Below, in pieces: positions 25,401 through 33,420 of a stretch of 64,000 nucleotides of DNA (its first letter is position 1; each line of letters starts with the position of its first letter). Both the position numbers and the translations under genes were made by a program. Below the pieces are notes generated by a model. The model did no database searches and was not told the DNA's origin. It saw only the letters and a program-made list of their open reading frames with translations. Source of the DNA: Roseovarius gaetbuli (GTDB lineage Bacteria; Pseudomonadota; Alphaproteobacteria; Rhodobacterales; Rhodobacteraceae); assembly GCF_900172365.1 (NCBI RefSeq), contig NZ_FWFJ01000010.1:1-64000 (forward strand), written 5' to 3'.

Positions 25401-26665
25401 GCCACGAAGGTGTCATCGCCAGCCCCGCCGGCAAGGCTGTTGTTGCCGATGCCGCCGCTCAACAGGTCGTTGCCGCCGCCGCCAAGAATGGTGTCGTCAC
25501 CCGCCTCGCCAAAGATCGTGTCAGCGCCCTCGCCACCATCAAGCAGGTCATTCATCGTGACCGGGGTCGCAGCCGTGATGACGGGCGTATTGGTGAATTC
25601 GAAAGACCCAAACCCATAGGCGGTAAACCCAGCCCGCGACGTCATGGTGAAATCCATCGACGACTGCCCCTCAAAGAGGAACTGCGCCCAGTGGTTTTCG
25701 TCCACGAAACCCGAGCTGGTACTGTCGGACGAGGCGATCAGCGTGTCGGCGGTCGCGGTGGCGGTCAGGTTGGTGGCCGGATTGCCAGACAGGGCAAGCC
25801 CGGTCACATCGCTTGACGACGCACTGACGCTTTCGGCGACAGTGTCGATATCGCGGAAGGTCAGGGCGCCGTCGATCTGGATCGGCTCGCCCGTGGCCTG
25901 ATCGAAAAACTCGAAGCGAAAGGTCACGCCGGTGCCCGCATCCACACCGCTATCAGAGTTGAGCCCGATGGTATCGCCAAGGTCGACGATCATTTTCGGG
26001 TCTTCGACGTCGACCACGGTCACGCGCATCTGAACGACGGTGCCGGTATCGGTGGTGGCGACGCTGTCATAGGTGGCGAACTGGCCCACGGGGCCGCCGG
26101 TGCCCGCGCCCGACTCCGAGATATTGGCCGCGTTCAGGGTAAAGTTGCCAATCGTGCCGGCAAATGTGCCGCTATCGCCACCGTCGCCAAAGATCAGGTC
26201 ATCGCCGACGCCGCCGCGAACCGTGTCGTCGCCATCCCCGGCAATCACCGTATCCTGACCATCCCCCGCCTCGATCGAATCGTTCTTGCTGGCGGGGGCA
26301 TCAAGGTCCACGGCATCGCCCTGTGCGTCCGTGAATTCGGTGTCGATCAGATCGTCGCCGGCCGTGCCGTCAACAACGCCGTCGGTGTTATCGGTATAGC
26401 TTGGCGCCGAAACGACGCTTGCCGTGCCGCTATCGGTGAACCAGGTGTCAGGCGTGAAATAGACGTTGCCATCGCTACCCAGAAAATAGGTGCCCGTATC
26501 GGTGACGTTTGAATAGAAGTTCCCGTCACCTGACCAGATGCCGCTCCACGTCCACTGGCCGGTGCCGAGGGTGCTGTCGATGGTAAAGGTTGATTGGCTT
26601 GCTGAGATTGCATCGCCCGAATCAAGGCTGTTGTTCCCAAGGCTGACAAGATACCCGATTGCCAT
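22469..26665 (-). CDS. Large RTX calcium-binding repeat protein, N-terminal portion
   Basis: This 1,398-residue acidic protein has an N-terminal beta-rich domain (about 1-115, beginning GYLVSLGNNSLD) shared with the protein at 28406-29107. A first RTX block follows, then a beta-sandwich-like insert (about 180-380, with MIVDLGDTIGLNSDSGVDAG) and several RTX blocks (GGxGNDxLx). Between blocks lies a repeated linker of the form DQLDVSGLxDxxGNPV...LTFPGGEAVTLVGV. The frame ends at a stop (22469-22471) in the middle of such a linker; continuing one frame over gives NAVLSFPNGESITLVGVAPA. It is a probable secreted surface protein. GGAG lies about 10 bases upstream of the ATG. Confidence 0.85.
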   Translation of the reverse strand: MAIGYLVSLGNNSLDSGDAISASQSTFTIDSTLGTGQWTWSGIWSGDGNFYSNVTDTGTYFLGSDGNVYFTPDTWFTDSGTASVVSAPSYTDNTDGVVDGTAGDDLIDTEFTDAQGDAVDLDAPASKNDSIEAGDGQDTVIAGDGDDTVRGGVGDDLIFGDGGDSGTFAGTIGNFTLNAANISESGAGTGGPVGQFATYDSVATTDTGTVVQMRVTVVDVEDPKMIVDLGDTIGLNSDSGVDAGTGVTFRFEFFDQATGEPIQIDGALTFRDIDTVAESVSASSSDVTGLALSGNPATNLTATATADTLIASSDSTSSGFVDENHWAQFLFEGQSSMDFTMTSRAGFTAYGFGSFEFTNTPVITAATPVTMNDLLDGGEGADTIFGEAGDDTILGGGGNDLLSGGIGNNSLAGGAGDDTFVAGDGADTFSGDTGLDIIDYSASSSGVSVDLTTSTLSGGDAGNDVIAGGIDGIIGTDFNDTLTGFDGSGADYTNVLDGGAGDDLIDGRDGGDSLFGGTGDDTILGGGGDDTILGQSGDDKIILSDGFGNDVITGGETGETLGDTLDLSAVTGPTTVDLTSTDPEAGNVSDGASTATFTEIENITLGSGIDTLVLADGSGNDAVTGFAAPIDNGDGTFTGGDQLDVSGLQDLSGNPVNTVDAVVTSDADGNAVLSFPGGESLTLIGVAPAAVSDPAALAAMGIPEPGPVDGTAGADVINTGYLGDPEGDLIDANDAADLSNDDTVLAGDGNDSIDSGLGNDLIFAGSGDDEIFLDAVLQNDTIYGGEIGEIAGEGDRINFSAISSPLTINFTAPEAGTITDGTSVTEFFEIERFQMGTGSDTVIGSDGVEEIIGNYGNDSIIAGGGNDTVFSGFDDDYVEGGAGDDSLVASSGADTIDGGTGDDQIDLGPGDGEVDVLVLQDGSGLDVVSSFEAPIDNGDGTFDGRDQFDVSGLNDASGNPVTTEDVTVSEDTSGNAVLTFPGGEAVTLVGVTLAEVNSVDQLVAMGIPPFVGNFIVEGTTGGDLIDAAYLGDPEGDRIDNTDAADGSHDDLVLAGAGNDTVIAGLGDDTVQGGTGQDSILGGAGNDNLSGGAEADTLIGGAGTDKLFGDDGDDLLDGGTENDSLFGGVGNDTILGGDGDDSIEAWIGEDSLDGGIGNDYLDGGDGADTLIGGDGNDTLLAGNDASNDSLDGGIGDDSLSAGDGDDTLIGGAGDDFQFGAAGDDRFMLGNDFGNDTIDGWFGGETTGDSIDAGAVTQNLTLDLSAGNPLDPESGTLTNGADTVGFSDIETVILGDGDDAVTGSAGNDSVATGAGADTVEGGAGDDSFFLGPADGAVDTVVFGDTDGSDTLTGFEAPTDNGDGTFDGHDQLDVSGLTDAAGNPVNVADVSVGDDGPAMRF

Positions 26666-26853
26666 AAATCATTACTCCAGACGTTACTTTCAGGCATTCG
26701 ACCTGACAGAATGCATTTCCTTTCAGGGCTATGTCGTGGGATTCACGCCACCCTAGCCCCGTTTCGTTAGATTTTTATTAATCGCCGCCGGGGGCATGAT
26801 TTGGGTCGCATTGCGGCATCTCTGCTGTGGCGCGCCACAATTGGCGGCGCCGA

Positions 26854-28401
26854 TCAGGTCGCCATGAGAACAGGCGCCGGTGCAGGCAGCAAAAGCCGTG
26901 CTTCATGGCGCTTGAGACAGGGGCGCGCGGTCATGCCGTAAGCATTAGAATTGGCGCGCAATGCCGGGAAAACGCTGAACATTTCCTCGCGGGACTGATC
27001 CGAGATTGCAGAAATGCCGATATCGCCCGCGTGAAAGCTTTCGGTGGCGGCGCCATCGGCATAAACCACCTCATGCTCGTCAAGCATCATGTGAATATAG
27101 GTCACCTCTGCCTGCTCGGTTGCAACGACGTCGCGGCCATCCAAAAGGTGCTTGGCGGCGACCAGAACCTCGTTACAGCCAAACAAGAGCTCGGCCTTGT
27201 AGCCGGTGAACAAAAGCCGGTGCTGTGGTGAGACCAAGAGCGGGCGCGTCGCCCCGTCAAGCACATGCGCCGCAATGGAAATCGGGGCGAACTTGTCAAC
27301 ACCGGCCACCGTGCGGCTGCCGATCCAGCGGATCGGTCGGGGCCCGTGATCGCGGGTGATCACCATGTCGCCGGGGCGCAGCGTTTCAATCGCGCGCTCG
27401 CCATGCGTGGTAAGAATGCGCGCGCCGGGGGTGAAACAGATGATGTTCTCGATTTCCGAGAAGGTGACAACCGTGCCATCCACCATCGTGAAATTGCCCG
27501 AGAGACCGCCTGCGGCATCATCGGTGTTGGTAAATATAATATCGGCGGGCGTTACATCGGCGTTGAGTTGAAGCGTATCACCGCCGGTCTCATTGCCTTC
27601 GCCGCCGACGATGTTGATCGTCCCGCCACCGGCCTCGCCAAGGTCTTCGATGATGAACAGGTCATCGCCATCGCTGCCAAAGGCCTCGTCGCCCTGCGAC
27701 ACGAACAGGATGTCATTGCCGGTGCCGCCATAAAGCATGTCCGCCCCGGTGCCGCCCAAGAGCGTGTCATCTCCCGCGTCGCCGTAGATCGTGTCATCGC
27801 CTAACCCGGAAACGACATAGTCAGCGCCCCCGCCCGCTACGACCGAGTCGTTGTTGCCGCCGACGGATCCCGGCTGTAGCGGGTTGCCGTCGCCATTGTC
27901 GATCAGGTCGCCTTCGAGATCGCCCTGATAATTCACATCGATTATATCGTTGCCGCTTGTGCCTTCGACGATGTAATCTGGAGCAGGCTCGGTCCCGAGG
28001 TTCTGAAGATCGATCGCTCCGTTTCCGAACGCATCCATTTCAGCCTGCGTTGTGGTATCGTTTGGCAAAAAGGTCAGGCGGGTCGTGTCGCCTGCGGACG
28101 GGTAGTCCTGCACCGTAATAATATAAACCGTCGAGCCTTCGAACTGGTCTGGGACCTGACCTGTACCGTCCCGTTTCAATGTCGGAAGCGTTGCCGAAAG
28201 CTCGAAGGTAAAATCATACAGAACGCCGCCGATTTCGACCTGGGTGTCAGGGTCGGGTGCGCCACCGTTGGTGTCCAGAGTCAGATCGCCATTCGTGCCC
28301 GAAGCGACAAACGTAATTTGCTGTGCCGGATCGCCCGTGAGGTTTAGCGCAGGGTTATTTGCGTTGTTGCTGTCTGTCCTGGCCCAAAAAGTATAAGACA
28401 T
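26854..28401 (-). CDS. RTX-repeat protein with C-terminal Hint domain
   Basis: This 515-residue protein begins with a short beta-rich region (MSYTFWARTDSNNANNPALN to about 130). A small RTX block follows (VSGLGDDTIYGDAGDDTLLG), then a linker (about 290-340) and a Hint_2 domain with ENIICFTPGARILTTHGERA, GDMVITRDHGPRPIRWIG, LLVSPQHRLLFTGYKAELLF and DEHEVVYADGAATESFHAGD. The Hint domain is closely similar to that at 20604-22439. The ATG lies 4 bases after the stop of the upstream small RTX gene. An in-frame extension to 28482 overlaps that gene and is less likely. Hint domains of this group can cleave at the N-side of the Cys, but activity here is not shown. Confidence 0.83.
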   Translation of the reverse strand: MSYTFWARTDSNNANNPALNLTGDPAQQITFVASGTNGDLTLDTNGGAPDPDTQVEIGGVLYDFTFELSATLPTLKRDGTGQVPDQFEGSTVYIITVQDYPSAGDTTRLTFLPNDTTTQAEMDAFGNGAIDLQNLGTEPAPDYIVEGTSGNDIIDVNYQGDLEGDLIDNGDGNPLQPGSVGGNNDSVVAGGGADYVVSGLGDDTIYGDAGDDTLLGGTGADMLYGGTGNDILFVSQGDEAFGSDGDDLFIIEDLGEAGGGTINIVGGEGNETGGDTLQLNADVTPADIIFTNTDDAAGGLSGNFTMVDGTVVTFSEIENIICFTPGARILTTHGERAIETLRPGDMVITRDHGPRPIRWIGSRTVAGVDKFAPISIAAHVLDGATRPLLVSPQHRLLFTGYKAELLFGCNEVLVAAKHLLDGRDVVATEQAEVTYIHMMLDEHEVVYADGAATESFHAGDIGISAISDQSREEMFSVFPALRANSNAYGMTARPCLKRHEARLLLPAPAPVLMAT

Positions 28402-28405
28402 TAGT

Positions 28406-29107
28406 TTACCCACTCGCCTTGGTTTGCCCGGATCGAGGGGGAAAATATACTGAAAATTCAGAAGTATAGACGGAGTTTGCACGTCTCACTTCTTTGTGAT
28501 GTCCAGCCAGAAGCCGCCGCGCTTTTTCACTGTGTTGCGGTTTTTTGCCGGTTTGCGTGTCTTGCTTTGCCTTTTGATTTTCCATTGCCACGTCGGTCGG
28601 ATCAGATGCCCCCGTCACGCGAATTGGGCCAATCGTGCCAGCCGGTGCGCCGCTCAGAACCGAGTCATTGCCAAGCCCGGCAGAGACGCTGTCATTGCCC
28701 GCCCCGGCGTTGATGGTATCGTCATTGCCGCCTGCGCCACCGCCGTTTCCGCTATCGACGGAATCGCCCTGCGCGTCCGTATAACTTGCGTCAATGATGT
28801 CATCGCCGATGGTTCCGTCGACAGGCCCGTTTGTCACCGAGAACGTCGGCGCGCTCTGCACTGTCGCGCTGCTGATCGTGGTGACTGGCCCAAAATCCGG
28901 CACGAAATAGACGCTGCCGTCTGTCGCAAGGAAATATACGCCCGGCTCGGAGGTGTTGGTAAAGGTCTGGCCGTTCCAGGTGCCCGACCATATCCACTGA
29001 CCTGCACCAAGCTGCGTATCGGTGGTGAAGGTGATCAGCGGGCCGCCGATGCCATCGTTCGGGTCTAGCGATCCATCGCCCAATTGTACCAGATAACCGT
29101 TGGGCAT
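28406..29107 (-). CDS. Short RTX-type protein sharing the N-terminal domain of the large RTX protein
   Basis: This is a 233-residue protein. Residues 1-110 (MPNGYLVQLGDGSLDPNDGI, TLGAGQWIWSGTW-like block, GVYFLATDGSVYFVPDF) are clearly homologous to the start of the 22469-26665 protein. About 40 residues of RTX repeat (AGAGNDSVSAGLGNDSVLSG) follow. The last about 75 residues are basic and unlike RTX sequence (AMENQKAKQDTQTGKKPQHS). The upstream leader (GGAGTGATGGGTT before ATG) resembles that of the large gene. The odd tail suggests the gene was cut and fused to unrelated sequence, or is a remnant. Confidence 0.7.
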   Translation of the reverse strand: MPNGYLVQLGDGSLDPNDGIGGPLITFTTDTQLGAGQWIWSGTWNGQTFTNTSEPGVYFLATDGSVYFVPDFGPVTTISSATVQSAPTFSVTNGPVDGTIGDDIIDASYTDAQGDSVDSGNGGGAGGNDDTINAGAGNDSVSAGLGNDSVLSGAPAGTIGPIRVTGASDPTDVAMENQKAKQDTQTGKKPQHSEKARRLLAGHHKEVRRANSVYTSEFSVYFPPRSGQTKASG

Positions 29108-29340
29108 AACCCATCACTCCTGCCACGCGGGGAAACACAACCCGCTGCTGCCTCTGCCGCGCGGGAGATCGTGATGTCACCCTGCGCTTTGGGATGCTTT
29201 GACTGCTCTCACATCCCGTTGTTTCCAATTTGGATACACACTGTGTGCGGCGGCATTTCGCGCAATTTCAGGTAAATTTTAGACAGATTGGGGCAGGATC
29301 AGGGCGGCGCATTCTTAGGGTTGCGCCCCCCTTCGCGCCC

Positions 29341-30534
29341 TCAGGTCACCGTGGCGCGGGCCTGATAGACCGGATCACCCCAGAGCCGGTTTTGCATGAC
29401 ATGGGCCAGACGGCGCGCCGCCTCTTTCACATCCTCAGTGTCGATATAAAGCGGTGCAAAGCCAAAGCGCATAAGGTCAGGCGCACGGAAATCACCGATC
29501 ACACCCTGCGCGATCAGGGCCTGCATGGCGGCGTAGCCATGCTCGAACTGGAATGACACCTGCGAGCCGCGTGCACTTGGGTCACGCGGGCTTGCCAGCG
29601 TCAGCATCGGACAGCGGACCTCGACCTCGGCGATGAACATCTCGCCAAGCGCGATGGACTGTGCGCGGATATCGGTCAGGTCAACCCCCTCCCAGATATC
29701 CAACGCCGCCTCAAGCGCGGCCATGGCCAGAACCGGCGGTGTGCCAACGCGCATCCTCTCGATGCCCTCGCCGGGGCGATACGCGGCCTCAAACGCAAAC
29801 GGCGCCGCATGGCCGAGCCAGCCTGACAGGGCTGGAGCGGCGCACGTTGCGTGGCGCGGGGCCACATAAATAAAGGCCGGGGCGCCGGGGCCGCCATTGA
29901 GATACTTATAGGTGCAGCCCACGGCGAAATCCGCGCCGCAGCCGACAAGATCAACCGGCAAGGCGCCCGCACTATGCGCCAGATCCCAGATCGTCAGCGC
30001 GCCCGCATCCTGTGCGCGCCGGGTGATCTCGGCCATGTCATGCAGCCGCCCGGTGCGATAATCCACTTCGGTGAGCAGGGTCACCGCGACCTCATCGGTG
30101 ATCGCGCCCGCAACCTCTTGGGGGGCGACCACGCGCAATTCGTGCCCCCGCCCAAGCGCCTTGATCAAGCCTTCGGCCATGTAAAGGTCGCTGGGGAAAT
30201 TGCCGCTATCCGACAGGATTACCCGGCGCTCGGGGCGCATTTCAAGGGCGGCGGCAAGCGCCTGATAGACCTTGATCGAGAGGGTGTCGCCCAGCACCAC
30301 ATGCCCCGGCTCGGCCCCGATCAACCGCCCGATCCGGTTGCCCAAAACGCCCGGCTCTGCCATCCATCCGGCCTTGTTCCAGCCGGTGATAAGCAATTCA
30401 CCCCATTCCTCCTGAACCCTGTGCTGAACCCGCGCGGCGGCGGCGCGGGGCAGGGGGCCAAGCGAATTGCCATCAAGGTAAATCACCCCCTCGGGCAAAT
30501 GAAACAGCGCTTTGGTGCTGGCAAAATCGGTCAT
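29341..30534 (-). CDS. kynU: Kynureninase
   Basis: This 397-residue PLP enzyme hydrolyses L-kynurenine to anthranilate and alanine in tryptophan breakdown. The PLP-lysine segment VGCTYKYLNGGPGAPAFIYV (about 215-235) and the N-terminal FHLPEGVIYLDGNSLGPLPR are diagnostic, and IWDLAHSAGALPVDL holds the PLP-binding Asp. It shares a 4-base overlap with the YjbR gene upstream. Other kyn genes are not in the window. The 233 bases before the RTX genes hold no gene I can support. Confidence 0.92.
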   Translation of the reverse strand: MTDFASTKALFHLPEGVIYLDGNSLGPLPRAAAARVQHRVQEEWGELLITGWNKAGWMAEPGVLGNRIGRLIGAEPGHVVLGDTLSIKVYQALAAALEMRPERRVILSDSGNFPSDLYMAEGLIKALGRGHELRVVAPQEVAGAITDEVAVTLLTEVDYRTGRLHDMAEITRRAQDAGALTIWDLAHSAGALPVDLVGCGADFAVGCTYKYLNGGPGAPAFIYVAPRHATCAAPALSGWLGHAAPFAFEAAYRPGEGIERMRVGTPPVLAMAALEAALDIWEGVDLTDIRAQSIALGEMFIAEVEVRCPMLTLASPRDPSARGSQVSFQFEHGYAAMQALIAQGVIGDFRAPDLMRFGFAPLYIDTEDVKEAARRLAHVMQNRLWGDPVYQARATVT

Positions 30535-30896
30535 TGCGGGCCTTCGAGGCCCAACTCGGCGCGCTTTTTGCGTGAGAGCTTGGCCACCACCATATCATAG
30601 GACATCACCAGATGCTCGCAGAGCGCCGCATCGCCAAGGCCGCCGGGCTCGTGCACCTGCAACCACTTGAGCCCGCGTGACGCGAGATAGGGCGCGGGCC
30701 GGATGCCCGGCTGATCCTGCAATACCTCAAAGGCGATATCCGAGGCCTTGAAGGTAAAGGCATCGCGCCCGTCGTTCCGGCCACAGATTGCAAACACCTT
30801 GTCGCCCACCTTCCAGACATCCGCATTGCCCCATTGCACCACATGGGTGGTGGCAATCAGCGACTGGCAGAACGCGTTGAACTCTTCTCGGGTCAT
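30531..30896 (-). CDS. MmcQ/YjbR-family DNA-binding-like protein
   Basis: This 121-residue protein matches the YjbR/MmcQ fold: MTREEFNAFCQSL at the start, WKVGDKVFAICGRND in the middle, and GLKWLQVHEPGGLGDAALCE then SYDMVVAKLSRKKRAELGL at the end. The biochemical role is unknown. The start at 30896 is the first ATG; the longer version would use TTG at 30932. It overlaps kynU by ATGA, so the two are probably cotranscribed. Confidence 0.8.
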   Translation of the reverse strand: MTREEFNAFCQSLIATTHVVQWGNADVWKVGDKVFAICGRNDGRDAFTFKASDIAFEVLQDQPGIRPAPYLASRGLKWLQVHEPGGLGDAALCEHLVMSYDMVVAKLSRKKRAELGLEGPQ

Positions 30897-31078
30897 CCGG
30901 GGCCTCTGGGCGTCAAGCGGGGCTTTGGACAATCTAGCGCAACCGCCCCACCATCACCATCGTTCCCGAAAGTCACCCAGCCGGTCAAGCGATCGCTTTT
31001 CTTCCTGCCAGATGTCGTTAAGGTCAGGGGCATCCCCGCTCTGCTGGAACGGCAGGGCGCAACAGGAAGGTCCGAGCG

Positions 31079-31255
31079 ATGAAGCAAGTCACCAAGGAAA
31101 CCACCGATGAGGCGCTGATCAGGGAGTTTCTTGAAAAAGGCGGCAGCGTCAGTGTCGGCAAGACAAAACCCATGCCAAGCGATCTGGGCATCAGCAAGAA
31201 CACCTGGAACGTCAAACTCACCAAAGAGGAAAAAGCCGCAAAGCGCAGCAAATAG
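31079..31255 (+). CDS. Small basic hypothetical protein (58 residues)
   Basis: The ATG at 31079 is preceded by AGGAAGG at good spacing. It opens MKQVTKETTDEALIREFLEK, continues GGSVSVGKTKPMPSDLGISK, and ends in a lysine-rich NTWNVKLTKEEKAAKRSK before TAG. Length, charge and codon pattern suggest a real small protein, and similar lysine-rich peptides are common in Rhodobacterales. The function is not known; the profile would fit nucleic-acid binding. Confidence 0.6.
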   Translation: MKQVTKETTDEALIREFLEKGGSVSVGKTKPMPSDLGISKNTWNVKLTKEEKAAKRSK

Positions 31256-31292
31256 GCTGTCGTTCGGCGCCTGACCCTTTGAAGGATCCCGC

Positions 31293-31622
31293 ATGATCAT
31301 CTATGGAATTAGCACCTGCACCGCGACCCGCAGGGCCCAGAAAACCCTTGAGGCCGCCGGCCGCGAGGTCACCTTTCGCGACGTGCGCAGCGAGCCGATG
31401 AGCGAGGCGGAATGGGGCGAACTGATCGCCGAGTTTGGCGAGCGGCTGGTGGATCGCAAATCCACCGAATGGCGCGGGCTGAGCGACTGGCTGAAACACG
31501 CGGAGGCCGACGCGCAACTGGCCGCCAAACCCAAGCTCATGGTCAGCCCGGTGATCCGCGACGGCGACACCTTTTACCTCGGCTGGGATGACACCATCGA
31601 GGCCGCTCTGCTGGCAGGCTAA
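31293..31622 (+). CDS. ArsC/Spx-family thioredoxin-fold protein (arsenate reductase-like)
   Basis: This 109-residue protein starts MIIYGISTCTATRRAQKTLE. The single Cys of the CTATRRA motif is where ArsC/Spx proteins carry the catalytic thiol. KPKLMVSPVIRDGDTFYLGW contains the cis-proline region. No ars genes are adjacent, so it could be a glutaredoxin-coupled reductase of unknown substrate rather than a true arsenate reductase. Confidence 0.82.
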   Translation: MIIYGISTCTATRRAQKTLEAAGREVTFRDVRSEPMSEAEWGELIAEFGERLVDRKSTEWRGLSDWLKHAEADAQLAAKPKLMVSPVIRDGDTFYLGWDDTIEAALLAG

Positions 31623-31691
31623 CACCGGCACAGCGCAGGGCGGCCTGGTCTTGTCTTGGGGCACGGATGGGGCGGGGTCAGGCCCGTTCAA

Positions 31692-32168
31692 TCAGACCCG
31701 TTCAATCAAACCCGAGAAACAGCCATGCTTGGCGTTATGGGCATGATGGGCATGAATATAATCAACGGCACTGTTTTCAAAGAGACGGTGGATCAGGGGT
31801 TCAATCTCATTGCCTTGGGCGATGTCGGCATCAACGATGAAACCGCGTTCGTCGACCCCCCGCAGCGCGATAGCCCGGCGCGTCATCACCTCTGGAACGA
31901 CACCAACCCGATCATAGGCCCTGTCGGCACCTTCCTGCACGAAGATCGCGTGGCACGAACGATAGGGCGAGCTGACCGGCAGATGCTCGTAATTGAGCAG
32001 CAAGGCGTTTTCGCCGGGCGCGATGTCCTTCATGCCGATACGGTCGGGAAAGCCGGGGCAGGTCTCGACCTCGTAGCGGATCACCCCGCTCTCGGCCAAC
32101 GCGGCGTCGCTAAGGCCGTAGAACTTTAGAAAGGGGTCCGGGGCCAAGCCATTTATGCGATAGGTCAT
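31692..32168 (-). CDS. DUF1203 domain protein
   Basis: This 158-residue soluble protein starts MTYRINGLAPDPFLKFYGLS. It contains GENALLLNYEHLPVSSPYRS and ends with a His-rich VDYIHAHHAHNAKHGCFSGL, typical of DUF1203. The histidine cluster may bind metal; the function is unknown. The start at 32168 has GGACAC-type sequence upstream. Longer starts add 57 residues without family similarity. Confidence 0.8.
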   Translation of the reverse strand: MTYRINGLAPDPFLKFYGLSDAALAESGVIRYEVETCPGFPDRIGMKDIAPGENALLLNYEHLPVSSPYRSCHAIFVQEGADRAYDRVGVVPEVMTRRAIALRGVDERGFIVDADIAQGNEIEPLIHRLFENSAVDYIHAHHAHNAKHGCFSGLIERV

Positions 32169-32289
32169 GTGGGTGTCCTTACTGTTTGGCGATCTATGAG
32201 AGATGCCGACAGGATCGAACAAAGCACACAAGACGTCAGCCCGTTTCTTGCGCAATTCACCCATTCGCACGGCAGGCCAAAACCCAGGG

Positions 32290-32547
32290 TTATAAATCAC
32301 CCAGCCCAAGCCAAAGCCCGAGTATGAAAACCGCGACAACCGTCACAAAGAGAGCCCCGAGCGATTTCGCCGGGAATTTCAGGCCGGGCCGCGTCGCCTT
32401 GTCCGACATAAGCCAGGAAACCGCGTCAAACAGCACCATTGCGCACCAGGCCAAGGTCGCGCCGACAAGCATTTTGAAGGGCATGCCAAACGCGCCGACA
32501 AAAAAGCTGCTTACCAAGGTCACGATCATGAGGATGACCAGAAGCAC
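32290..32547 (-). CDS. Small inner-membrane protein, hypothetical
   Basis: This 85-residue protein has two strongly hydrophobic segments (about 1-22 LLVILMIVTLVSSFFVGAFG and 62-82 ALFVTVVAVFILGLWLGLGD) with an amphipathic middle (VGATLAWCAMVLFDAVSWLM). The start is uncertain: the frame opens with GTG, and a sequence resembling a further N-terminus lies just upstream in another frame. No function is recognised. Confidence 0.6.
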   Translation of the reverse strand: MLLVILMIVTLVSSFFVGAFGMPFKMLVGATLAWCAMVLFDAVSWLMSDKATRPGLKFPAKSLGALFVTVVAVFILGLWLGLGDL

Positions 32548-32703
32548 TAGCCTTGGCGGGCAAGGTCGATGGTTTCGGGGGTGTGGTGTGCTCCATCGGG
32601 CTATTTCCTAAGGTTTAGCGCAGTCGCGTCCCGGCACCTTTTCAAAGGTGAATGGTGGCAATGGGCGGCGCCGGGCACGATGCCAGATAGTTTGGGGCGA
32701 TCC

Positions 32704-33420
32704 CTATCCGGTCATGAAAACATCATACCGCGTTGTTTTTCCAAGAATTTGGTGATTGCATGGCCGAATTCCTTCAATCGGATCGGCCTTGGCTGGCCAC
32801 TTCAGAACCACGCGCTTGAGCGCATGCCTGAGCGCCACACCTACCAGATCGGCCGCGTCATCATCGTTTCCGACGATCTCGCGGACTTGACGTAACTCCT
32901 TTTTCACCAGCGCGGAGGTCTTGCGCGGTGGATGCATGGGATCAATCAATATCGCCTCGCCCGACAGCCCCGGCAGCAAGTCCTTAGCGTCGCCCTTCAA
33001 AAGGGTCATGCGGTCAATGATCTCGCGAAACACGCCGCCTTCTTTTGCCGCGCGTTCCATGCCCTGAGCCAACAGCGCATGCATTTGCTCTGAGCGTTCG
33101 ATCAATGTGACCTGCGCGCCGAGCGATGCCAAAAGAAACGAGTCGCGGCCAAGGCCCGCTGTCGCATCAACAATCATCGGCGTTTTGCCCGCGCGCAATC
33201 CCATCGCCTTTGCAAGATCCTGCCCGCGCCCGCCACCAAACCGCAGCCGGTGTGCCACGGCACCGCTGACAAAATCCACGCTTAAATCCGTAGCAACTTG
33301 TTTCAAACTCCGCTCACTTTCGTCGCCATAGGTGCCCTGATGCCTAGAGTCCCCGGTTTGTAACCACTTTCCTACACCGACCAAAGCCCCAGAATTCAAA
33401 CGCGGCACCAAAGAACGCAC
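32704..33420 (-). CDS. rsmJ: Class I SAM-dependent methyltransferase, RsmJ-like (16S rRNA m2G1516)
   Basis: This protein of up to 238 residues contains the RsmJ core: SVDFVSGAVAHRLRFGGGRG, IVDATAGLGRDSFLLASLGA (SAM-binding loop), ILIDPMHPPRKTSALVKKEL (catalytic motif IV, DPM.P) and ALKRVVLKWP. E. coli RsmJ has about 60 residues before the VDFVGG block; here that part is about 45 residues of dissimilar sequence opening on GTG inside the end of the LysR-like gene. The true start is therefore unclear and the N-terminus may be altered. Confidence 0.78.
   Translation of the reverse strand: MRSLVPRLNSGALVGVGKWLQTGDSRHQGTYGDESERSLKQVATDLSVDFVSGAVAHRLRFGGGRGQDLAKAMGLRAGKTPMIVDATAGLGRDSFLLASLGAQVTLIERSEQMHALLAQGMERAAKEGGVFREIIDRMTLLKGDAKDLLPGLSGEAILIDPMHPPRKTSALVKKELRQVREIVGNDDDAADLVGVALRHALKRVVLKWPAKADPIEGIRPCNHQILGKTTRYDVFMTG

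Noticed and set aside
21400..26300. Regularly spaced DNA repeats that might suggest a CRISPR array
   Set aside because: The spacing of 27-30 bases follows nonapeptide RTX codons, the units vary and stay in frame, and no unique spacers or cas genes are present.
32548..32620. Possible missing N-terminus of the small membrane protein (MEHTT-like start)
   Set aside because: Joining it would need at least one frameshift and the sequence is too short to be convincing.
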